64,000 nt of DNA, taken from assembly GCF_900103585.1 (NCBI RefSeq), contig NZ_FNHV01000003.1, positions 460,011 through 524,010 of the forward strand, read 5' to 3'. This stretch comes from Streptomyces sp. cf386. Lineage in GTDB: Bacteria > Actinomycetota > Actinomycetes > Streptomycetales > Streptomycetaceae. Positions 57,505-64,000 of the stretch are shown here, piece after piece. Below the pieces are notes generated by a model. That model was given only the letters and a program-made list of their open reading frames with translations, searched no databases and was not told the DNA's origin. Both the position numbers and the translations under genes were made by a program. Positions within the stretch are counted from its first letter, which is position 1, and each line of letters begins with the position of its first letter.

Positions 57505-58869
57505 ATGGCCACGGAGTACGGACAGGGTTACGGGCAGGGGCTCGGTCTCCCCGAGCGCGGCCTTCCCGAGCACGGCGGCGAGCGACGGCATCGGCTGCCG
57601 GCCGGGCTGCGAGCACCGTTCGAGGCGCGCAGCTGGCGCGAGTTCGGGTACGTGCTGCTGAGCCTGCCGATCAGCATCGTGCTGTTCGTGTACGCCATCA
57701 CGATGGTGTCGCTGGGCGCCGGCCTGCTGGTGACGTTCCTCGGCATACCGGTGCTGGCGGCGGGTCTGGCCGGCTGCCGCGCCTTCGGGGCGCTGGAGCG
57801 AGTACGCGCGCGTGCGTTGCTGGACCTGGATGTGGCCGACCCGGAGCCGCTGCGGATGCGGCGGCGCGGCTTCGTGGCGTGGATGGGCGCCGTCCTGAAG
57901 AGCGGGACATCATGGCGGACGCTGCTGTACGCGGTGCTGCACTTCCCGTGGGCGGTGTTCTCCTTCGTCGTCGCCGTGAACGTCTGGGCGTACGGCTGGG
58001 CGCTGCTGACGTATCCGCTGTGGTTCTGGGTCTTCCCGGTGTGGGCCGGTCAGGACGGCCTTCAGCTGTACGGCGACGAGACCCACGGCATCTACCTCGA
58101 CAACCCCTTCGAGATCACGGTCACCGCCCTCGTGGGCCTGCTCTTCACGCTGGCCACGCCCTGGATCGTGCGTGCGCTGACGATGGTCGACCGGCTGCTG
58201 GTGCACGGTCTGCTCGGGCCGTCGCGGCTGGCCACGCGCGTGGTGGAGCTGGAGTCGGATCGCGGTGTCGTCGTCGATACGGCCGCCGCCGACCTGCGCC
58301 GCATCGAGCGCGACCTGCACGACGGTGCCCAGGCCCGCCTGGTCGCCCTGGCCATGGATCTGGGCCTCGCCAAGGAGAAGCTGGCGGAGGACCCGCAGGC
58401 GGCGGCACGGATGGTCGACGAGGCACACGGCGAGGTGAAGACGGCACTGCAGGAGCTGCGCGATCTGGCCCGCGGGATACATCCGGCCGTGCTGACGGAC
58501 CGGGGGCTGGACGCCGCGCTGTCGGCGGTGGCCTCGCGCTGCACGGTGCCGGTGGAGGTGCAGGTCGACCTGGAGGAGCGGCCGGTGCCGGCGATCGAGG
58601 GGATCGCGTACTTCACGGTGTCCGAACTGCTCCAGAACATCAGCAAGCACTCGCAGGCCACCTGGGCGGCCGTGGATGTGTGGCGGGTGGAGAACCGGCT
58701 GATGCTGCAGGTCGTGGACAACGGGATCGGTGGCGCGGACGTCTCCGGAGGCTCGGGCCTTGCGGGGCTGGCGGAGCGGCTGGACGCGGTGGACGGGATA
58801 TTGGTCGCCGATTCGCCGGTCGGGGGGCCCACCCGGATTACGGCGGAGCTTCCCTGGCGGACCGTGTAG
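57505..58869 (+). CDS. Two-component sensor histidine kinase (NarL-type), copy 2
   Basis: A 454-residue paralogue of the preceding kinase, with a longer membrane sensor region (about residues 45-225) and phospho-acceptor His272 in the same RRIERDLHDGAQARL sequence. The kinase parts share long near-identical blocks (for example LARGIHPAVLTDRGLDAALS and SAVASRCTVPV), so a tandem duplication is likely. ATG 57505 gives the right frame; the better ribosome site GAGGAG sits 14 bases away and nearer an out-of-frame ATG at 57492. A 21-bp repeat cluster grows from its last codons. Confidence 0.9.
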   Translation: MATEYGQGYGQGLGLPERGLPEHGGERRHRLPAGLRAPFEARSWREFGYVLLSLPISIVLFVYAITMVSLGAGLLVTFLGIPVLAAGLAGCRAFGALERVRARALLDLDVADPEPLRMRRRGFVAWMGAVLKSGTSWRTLLYAVLHFPWAVFSFVVAVNVWAYGWALLTYPLWFWVFPVWAGQDGLQLYGDETHGIYLDNPFEITVTALVGLLFTLATPWIVRALTMVDRLLVHGLLGPSRLATRVVELESDRGVVVDTAAADLRRIERDLHDGAQARLVALAMDLGLAKEKLAEDPQAAARMVDEAHGEVKTALQELRDLARGIHPAVLTDRGLDAALSAVASRCTVPVEVQVDLEERPVPAIEGIAYFTVSELLQNISKHSQATWAAVDVWRVENRLMLQVVDNGIGGADVSGGSGLAGLAERLDAVDGILVADSPVGGPTRITAELPWRTV

Positions 58870-58995
58870 GGACCGTGCCGTTCGACGCAAAGATCGCGCG
58901 ACCGGACGCAGGGACCGTGTAGTCAGACGCAAGGATCGCGCGATCAGACCCAGAGACCGTGTAGTCAGACGCAGGGAACGTGCAGTCAGACGAGT
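58858..58995 (+). repeat. 21-bp minisatellite overlapping the kinase stop codon
   Basis: Six adjacent 21-bp units (58870-58995; for example GGACCGTGTAGTCAGACGCA at 58912) with alternating variants follow a partial unit GGACCGTGTAG that includes the last codons and stop of the kinase gene. The units have diverged, with one or more changes each. Confidence 0.85.
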
Positions 58996-59219
58996 AGACG
59001 ACTGCCATGGCCTGGAGGCGGACCTCGTCCGCGTCCAGGCCGTCGTCACGCCCCTCGAGCGCACGCCCCCGAACCCGATCCGAACTGGATCGGGCGGGTT
59101 ATCCACAGGCCCGGTGCGGAGAAGCCGATCGCGGGATACTGAGGTCGCGAAGGACGCCAGGCCGGGGGACGCTCGGCCGAATGCCAAGGGTCGGGGGGCC
59201 GAGGATCGTGGAGGACAGG
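58996..59219 (+). promoter_or_regulatory. Region between minisatellite and response regulator
   Basis: No gene recognised. It should carry the translation signals of the response regulator; GGAGG is at 59210-59214. Confidence 0.4.
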
Positions 59220-59879
59220 GTGCGGGTGGTCATCGCCGAGGATTCGGTGCTGCTCAGGGAGGGGCTGACCCGGCTGTTGACCGACCGTGGGCACGAGGTC
59301 GTGGCGGGGGTCGGAGACGGCGACGCGCTGATCAAGACCATCACGGAGCTGGACGGCCAGGGAGAGCTGCCGGATGTGGTGGTCGCGGACGTGCGGATGC
59401 CGCCCACACATACCGACGAAGGGGTGCGGGCGGCCGTACAGCTGCGCAAGGCGCACCCGGGACTCGGGGTGCTCGTGCTGTCGCAGTACGTGGAGGAGCG
59501 GTACGCCACCGAACTGCTGGCGGGTTCCAGCCGTGGCGTGGGCTATCTGCTCAAGGACCGGGTCGCCGAGGTTCGTGAGTTCGTGGACGCCGTCGTGCGG
59601 GTGGCCCAGGGAGGTACGGCCCTGGACCCGGAGGTCGTCGCCCAGCTGCTGGGCCGCAGCCGCAAGCAGGACGTGCTCGCCGGGCTCACCCCGCGGGAGC
59701 GGGAGGTGCTGGGGCTGATGGCCGAGGGACGGACCAACTCCGCGATCGCCCGGCAGCTGGTGGTGAGCGACGGCGCCGTGGAAAAGCACGTCAGCAACAT
59801 CTTCCTCAAGCTCGGGCTGTCCCAGAGCGACGGGGATCACCGCCGTGTTCTCGCGGTTCTCACCTATCTGAACTCCTGA
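59220..59879 (+). CDS. NarL/LuxR-family response regulator
   Basis: A 219-residue regulator. I chose GTG 59220 (VRVVIAEDSVLLREGLTRLL) because GGAGG lies five bases upstream and the receiver domain begins here; ATG 59181 would add 13 residues. Acidic pocket E7/D8, phospho-acceptor D57 in VVADVRMPP, and a LuxR helix-turn-helix at about 150-200 (LTPREREVLGLMAEGRTNSAIARQL). It is the likely partner of both upstream kinases. Confidence 0.93.
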   Translation: MRVVIAEDSVLLREGLTRLLTDRGHEVVAGVGDGDALIKTITELDGQGELPDVVVADVRMPPTHTDEGVRAAVQLRKAHPGLGVLVLSQYVEERYATELLAGSSRGVGYLLKDRVAEVREFVDAVVRVAQGGTALDPEVVAQLLGRSRKQDVLAGLTPREREVLGLMAEGRTNSAIARQLVVSDGAVEKHVSNIFLKLGLSQSDGDHRRVLAVLTYLNS

Positions 59880-60174
59880 CGGCCGGACACCGTGTCAGTC
59901 AAATGGGTGACCGCTCCCACGGCAGCCGGCGAACAGGCACGAAACCCGCCGGGCAGGCAGCAGCACGGCAACCGAACAAAGAGCAAGGAGCGTCTTCAGA
60001 AGCAGCGCCGGGGGGCGCGTAAACCATGACAAGTCAGGGTGGCGAACCGTCTCAAATCCATGTCCGTCATGCGAATGGCCCAGGGAGGGCGACCTTTGCG
60101 GACGTAGGGTTGATCCTGGGAAGGCTTGCGGGAAGGCCATGCCCAGACAGCCGCCTCGAAGGAGGTCCAGTTCA
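59880..60174 (+). promoter_or_regulatory. Region upstream of korA
   Basis: About 295 bases with no gene recognised on either strand. AAGGAGGT at 60159-60166 is the korA ribosome site. No clear promoter was found. Confidence 0.4.
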
Positions 60175-62103
60175 GTGACCAGCCAGGTCAGTAGCCCAGC
60201 GGAGCAGGCCGACGAAGCCGTCGTGGGAGAGCAGCGCAAACCGGCAGGGACGAAGGACGTCCGCCGGCTGGACCGGGTGATCATTCGTTTCGCGGGGGAC
60301 TCGGGCGACGGTATGCAGCTCACCGGCGACCGCTTCACCTCGGAAACGGCGACCTTCGGCAACGACCTGTCGACGCTGCCGAACTTCCCTGCCGAGATCC
60401 GGGCCCCCGCCGGCACGCTGCCGGGTGTGTCCTCCTTCCAGCTGCACTTCGCCGACCACGACATCCTGACGCCGGGCGACGCGCCGAACGTGCTGGTCGC
60501 GATGAACCCGGCGGCCCTGAAGGCCAACATCGGCGATCTGCCGCGCGGCGCGGAGATCATCGTCAACACGGACGAGTTCACCAAGCGCGCGATGCAGAAG
60601 GTGGGCTATGCCAGCAGCCCCCTGGAGGACGGCTCGCTCGACGGTTACAGCCTCCACCCGGTGCCCCTGACAACGTTGACCGTCGAGGCTCTGAAGGAGT
60701 TCGACCTCACGCGCAAGGAGGCCGAGCGCAGCAAGAACATGTTCGCGCTGGGCCTGCTGAGCTGGATGTACCACCGGCCGACCGAGGGCACCGAGAAGTT
60801 CCTGACCTCGAAGTTCGCCAAGAAGCCCGACATCGCGGCGGCGAATATCGCAGCCTTCCGCGCGGGCTGGAACTTCGGCGAGACGACCGAGGACTTCGCC
60901 GTCTCCTACGAGATCGCCCCGGCCACCACGGCCTTCCCGGTCGGCACCTACCGGAACATCTCCGGGAACCTCGCGCTGTCCTACGGGCTGGTCGCCGCGT
61001 CCCAGCAGGCGGACCTGCCGCTGTTCCTGGGCTCGTACCCGATCACCCCGGCCTCGGACATCCTGCACGAGCTGAGCAAGCACAAGAACTTCGGCGTCCG
61101 GACCTTCCAGGCCGAGGACGAGATCGCCGGCATCGGCGCGGCGCTGGGGGCGGCCTTCGGCGGCTCGCTCGCGGTGACCACGACCTCCGGTCCGGGCGTG
61201 GCCCTGAAGTCGGAGACCATCGGGCTCGCGGTGTCGCTGGAACTGCCGCTGCTGGTGATCGACATCCAGCGCGGCGGGCCCTCGACCGGTCTGCCGACCA
61301 AGACCGAGCAGGCGGACCTGCTCCAGGCGATGTTCGGCCGCAACGGCGAGGCGCCGGTGCCGATCGTCGCCCCGTGCACTCCGGCGGACTGCTTCGACGC
61401 GGCTCTGGAGGCGGCGCGGATCGCGCTGACGTACCGCACGCCAGTGATGCTCCTTTCCGACGGCTACCTGGCCAACGGCTCGGAGCCCTGGCGCATCCCG
61501 GACCTGGACGAGCTGCCGGACCTGGCCGTGCAGTTCACACAGGGGCCGAACCACACCCTGGAGGACGGCACCGAGGTCTTCTGGCCGTACAAGCGTGACC
61601 CGCAGACCCTCGCCCGGCCGTGGGCGATCCCGGGCACGCCGGGTCTGGAGCACCGGATCGGCGGCATCGAGAAGGAGGACGGCACGGGCAACATCTCCTA
61701 CGCCCCGGCCAACCACGACTTCATGGTCCGCACCCGCCAGGCCAAGATCGACGGTATCGAGGTGCCCGACCTCGAGGTCGACGACCCGCACGAGGCGAAG
61801 ACGCTGGTGCTGGGCTGGGGATCGACGTACGGCCCGATCACGGCTGCCGTCCGCCGCCTGCGCAACGCCGGCGAGTCGATCGCGCAGGCGCATCTGCGTC
61901 ACCTGAACCCGTTCCCGCGCAACCTGGGCGAGATGCTCGGACGCTACGAGAAGGTAGTGATCCCCGAGATGAACCTCGGCCAGCTCGCCACCCTGGTCCG
62001 GGCGAAATACCTGGTGGACGCCCACTCGTACAACCAGGTCAACGGCATGCCGTTCAAGGCGGAACAGCTCGCCAAGGCTCTCAAGGAGGCCATCGATGCC
62101 TGA
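60175..62103 (+). CDS. korA: 2-oxoglutarate:ferredoxin oxidoreductase, alpha subunit (gamma-alpha fusion)
   Basis: A 642-residue subunit from GTG 60175, chosen for AAGGAGGT at 60159-60166; an earlier in-frame ATG lacks support. The N-terminal gamma domain (RVIIRFAGDSGDGMQLTGDRF) is fused to the pyrimidine-binding/transketolase-like alpha part (TTSGPGVALKSETIGLAVSLELP, IQRGGPSTGLPTKTEQADL). It joins KorB to oxidise 2-oxoglutarate to succinyl-CoA with ferredoxin, a route used by Actinobacteria beside or instead of the classical dehydrogenase. Substrate is by family analogy. Confidence 0.93.
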   Translation: MTSQVSSPAEQADEAVVGEQRKPAGTKDVRRLDRVIIRFAGDSGDGMQLTGDRFTSETATFGNDLSTLPNFPAEIRAPAGTLPGVSSFQLHFADHDILTPGDAPNVLVAMNPAALKANIGDLPRGAEIIVNTDEFTKRAMQKVGYASSPLEDGSLDGYSLHPVPLTTLTVEALKEFDLTRKEAERSKNMFALGLLSWMYHRPTEGTEKFLTSKFAKKPDIAAANIAAFRAGWNFGETTEDFAVSYEIAPATTAFPVGTYRNISGNLALSYGLVAASQQADLPLFLGSYPITPASDILHELSKHKNFGVRTFQAEDEIAGIGAALGAAFGGSLAVTTTSGPGVALKSETIGLAVSLELPLLVIDIQRGGPSTGLPTKTEQADLLQAMFGRNGEAPVPIVAPCTPADCFDAALEAARIALTYRTPVMLLSDGYLANGSEPWRIPDLDELPDLAVQFTQGPNHTLEDGTEVFWPYKRDPQTLARPWAIPGTPGLEHRIGGIEKEDGTGNISYAPANHDFMVRTRQAKIDGIEVPDLEVDDPHEAKTLVLGWGSTYGPITAAVRRLRNAGESIAQAHLRHLNPFPRNLGEMLGRYEKVVIPEMNLGQLATLVRAKYLVDAHSYNQVNGMPFKAEQLAKALKEAIDA

Positions 62104-63175
62104 GACGTCCGCGGAAGGCACGGGCACGATCGAGGCACTCTCACTCGTCCCCAAGGCCGAGGCCCGCCAGTCCATGAAGGACTTCAAGTCCGATCAGGAA
62201 GTGCGCTGGTGCCCCGGCTGCGGTGACTACGCGATCCTCGCCGCGGTCCAGGGCTTCATGCCGGAACTGGGCCTGGCCAAGGAGAACATCGTCTTCGTCT
62301 CGGGCATCGGCTGCTCGTCCCGCTTCCCGTACTACATGGACACGTACGGCATGCACTCCATCCACGGCCGCGCCCCCGCGATCGCGACGGGCCTGGCCAC
62401 CTCGCGCCGGGATCTGTCGGTGTGGGTGGTGACGGGCGACGGGGACGCGCTGTCGATCGGCGGCAACCATCTGATCCACGCCCTGCGTCGCAACGTCAAC
62501 CTCAAGATCCTGCTGTTCAACAACCGGATCTACGGCCTGACGAAGGGCCAGTACTCCCCGACCTCCGAGGTCGGCAAGATCACCAAGTCGACGCCGATGG
62601 GCTCGCTGGACGCGCCCTTCAACCCGGTGTCCCTCGCGATCGGCGCGGAGGCGTCCTTCGTGGCGCGGACGGTCGACTCCGACCGCAAGCACCTCACGCA
62701 GGTCCTGCGCGAGGCCGCCGCCCACAAGGGCACGGCGCTGATCGAGATCTACCAGAACTGCAACATCTTCAACGACGGCGCCTTCGAGGTCCTCAAGGAC
62801 AGGCAGCAGGCCGAGGAGGCGGTGATCCGGCTGGAGCACGGGCAGCCGATCCGCTTCGGTACGGACGGCTCGCGCGGTGTCGTACGCGACGTACAGACCG
62901 GTGACCTGAAGGTCGTCACGGTCACGCCGGAGAACGAGTCGCAGATCCTGGTCCATGACGCCCACTCCGCATCCCCGACCACGGCCTTCGCCCTGTCCCG
63001 CCTGGCCGACCCGGACACCCTGCACCACACGCCGATCGGCGTGTTCCGCGCGGTGGACCGGCCGGTGTACGACACGCAGATGTCCGACCAGCTGGACTCG
63101 GCGATCGAGCAGAACGGCAAGGGGGATCTGGCGGCGCTGCTGGCGGGTGGGGACACCTGGACGGTTGTGGGCTGA
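62096..63175 (+). CDS. korB: 2-oxoglutarate:ferredoxin oxidoreductase, beta subunit
   Basis: A 359-residue TPP- and 4Fe-4S-binding subunit. Motifs: CPGCGDYAIL for the FeS ligands, GDGDALSIGGNHLIHALRRN for TPP/Mg, and NNRIYGLTKGQYSPTSE. It overlaps korA by eight bases, so translation is coupled. A strong terminator follows. Confidence 0.95.
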   Translation: MPETSAEGTGTIEALSLVPKAEARQSMKDFKSDQEVRWCPGCGDYAILAAVQGFMPELGLAKENIVFVSGIGCSSRFPYYMDTYGMHSIHGRAPAIATGLATSRRDLSVWVVTGDGDALSIGGNHLIHALRRNVNLKILLFNNRIYGLTKGQYSPTSEVGKITKSTPMGSLDAPFNPVSLAIGAEASFVARTVDSDRKHLTQVLREAAAHKGTALIEIYQNCNIFNDGAFEVLKDRQQAEEAVIRLEHGQPIRFGTDGSRGVVRDVQTGDLKVVTVTPENESQILVHDAHSASPTTAFALSRLADPDTLHHTPIGVFRAVDRPVYDTQMSDQLDSAIEQNGKGDLAALLAGGDTWTVVG

Positions 63176-63207
63176 CCGGGTTCTCCGAACAGGAGCGAAC
63201 AGGGTTG

Positions 63208-63239
63208 AGGGCCTGGGTGCCGTACGGCACCCAGGCCCT
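63208..63239. terminator. Bidirectional terminator between korB and the next minus-strand gene
   Basis: A 15-bp perfect stem (63208-63222 with 63225-63239) that is nearly fully palindromic, between convergent genes. Confidence 0.85.
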
Positions 63240-63244
63240 TGGCG

Positions 63245-63508
63245 TCACGCGTCGGGGATGTCCTTCTTGGCGCGGATGAGGGTGTCCCGGGTGATGACGA
63301 CGATGCGCTCGTAGTCCGCTCGGGCCGCGTCCGGGGGCAGGTGGGGGTCGAGGGCGTCGGTCGCTTCGGTGCCGATGACGGCGAAGTTGCCGTCGGACAG
63401 TTCAAAGAGGTCCGGACAGGTCTCGCCGGAGTAGCTGCCCCGCTGACGAGGGGGATCCCCGAGGCGGCGGACGATGATGCCGGCGGACTGGTTCTCGATG
63501 CGCGCCAA
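63245..63508 (-). CDS. Small protein of unknown function
   Basis: An 87-residue acidic protein (MARIENQSAGIIVRRLGDPPRQRGSYSGETCPDLFELSDGNFAVIG...). Similar short proteins occur widely in Streptomyces by memory, with no assigned role. It reads in frame between a terminator and an upstream gap. Confidence 0.75.
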   Translation of the reverse strand: MARIENQSAGIIVRRLGDPPRQRGSYSGETCPDLFELSDGNFAVIGTEATDALDPHLPPDAARADYERIVVITRDTLIRAKKDIPDA

Positions 63509-63691
63509 GAGCGGACCCCTCTCGGGGCCGCGAGACCCCGAATCTCACAGGGGCCTTAATAACGATTGCCGGACCCTGGGGTCACGGTGACCCGGGGGTT
63601 TCTTCCAACCTGAGCCCGATTCATTGATGGAATGGCCGACCCGCATCCCCTAAACCACTCTTTCGAGTGAAAGAGACGCCGAACTGTTCGA

Positions 63692-64000
63692 TCAGGGTGG
63701 CGTGGCTTCGGTGCCTGGTCCGACGATCCACCACTCGTCGGGGTCGTCCGCAAGATCGTCGATCATGACGTCTACGGCCCTGCCGACCCGTGCCTCCAGC
63801 GACTCCGCCGGCAGGCTCCGGCGGTGCTCGACCGTTCGCTCCCAGTACTCGGCGAAGACCTTGTTGCGGCACAGGACCCGCAGGGTGCCAAGCAGTTCGT
63901 CCCAGTCCATCGCGCCGACCCGGTGGGCGAGCAGCAGGATTCCCCACTCCCGGTTGGCGTAGAGCATCGCGCGGCGCTTGCGCTCCGAGATGTCGGTGAG
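63692..64000 (-). CDS. Protein of unknown function, 5' end beyond the window
   Basis: The frame is open to the window edge and reads LTDISERKRRAMLYANREWGILLL... for 102 residues, helical with Trp/Arg-rich segments (EYWERTVEHRRSLP, DDPDEWWIVGP). It resembles a Streptomyces family of short DUF proteins that I cannot name with certainty (possibly DUF6082). The internal ATG at 63967 is probably not the start. Confidence 0.6.
   Translation of the reverse strand, partial: LTDISERKRRAMLYANREWGILLLAHRVGAMDWDELLGTLRVLCRNKVFAEYWERTVEHRRSLPAESLEARVGRAVDVMIDDLADDPDEWWIVGPGTEATPP

Noticed and set aside
56529..58922. 797-codon plus-strand frame across both sensor kinases
   Set aside because: Out of frame with both kinases, product rich in Arg/Gly/Ala without any motif; the kinase frames hold all catalytic motifs.

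Overview
The window is a continuous stretch of a high-GC actinomycete chromosome, almost certainly Streptomyces. The evidence is the very strong G/C third-position bias, the frequent GTG and TTG starts, the acidic N-terminal extension on NusG, and the clustering of the str operon (rpsL-rpsG-fusA-tuf), rpoBC, rplJL, rplKA, nusG-secE-tRNA-Trp, aspC, murB, rpmG, a second nuo cluster and korAB. From memory this order matches the model streptomycetes; no database was consulted.

Layout. 1-3.6 kb: end of a cell-surface glycan locus (GT-C-like membrane protein, polyprenyl-phosphate sugar-1-phosphate transferase) and a small secreted protein. 3.7-8.1 kb: str operon on the minus strand with a good vegetative promoter at 8249-8277. 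8.4-16.1 kb: accessory island between the str operon and rpoC, comprising a DUF1707/DUF4190-type membrane protein, a CRP/FNR regulator and a tight five-gene plus-strand operon. 16.2-29.6 kb: rpoC, rpoB, rplL, rplJ, a lipoprotein gene, rplA, rplK, a small membrane-protein gene, nusG and secE, all minus strand, with several hairpins that look like attenuators or terminators. 29.7-36.6 kb: tRNA-Trp, aspC, an adenosine-deaminase-like gene, a TetR/oxidoreductase divergon with two operator palindromes, murB, a HadA/HadB-like dehydratase pair, rpmG, tRNA-Met and tRNA-Thr. 36.9-44.6 kb: small metabolic and stress genes, tRNA-Tyr, a YajQ protein, an APC permease, an SMI1/KNR4-like protein, YccF and HtpX. 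44.8-55.8 kb: a ten-gene nuo cluster (A, B, C, H-N) without D, E, F, G, whose NuoC carries a very long repetitive tail. 55.8-64 kb: two tandem paralogous sensor kinases with one LuxR-type response regulator, korA-korB, and two small genes.

The most interesting item is the operon at 10173-16134: a class III nucleotide-cyclase-like protein with the catalytic residues in place, an NTPase/helical-repeat protein with an Arg in place of the Walker A Lys, an SPFH-like coiled-coil protein, a small membrane protein resembling Pycsar PycTM (DUF5706) effectors, and a membrane M48 metalloprotease. The cyclase C-terminus and the NTPase N-terminal region share a nearly identical 27-residue glycine-rich motif, arranged like the amyloid-type signalling motifs that pair bacterial effectors with NLR-type receptors. 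I read it as a candidate composite Pycsar-like conflict or immune system; this is inference. A CRP-family gene with an intact cyclic-nucleotide-binding cassette lies just upstream.

Secondary items of interest: seven copies of a 13-residue motif in the NuoC tail, an amidohydrolase that has lost most of its catalytic residues, a 21-bp minisatellite that grew from the end of a kinase gene, and regulatory hairpins in the ribosomal and RNA polymerase operons.
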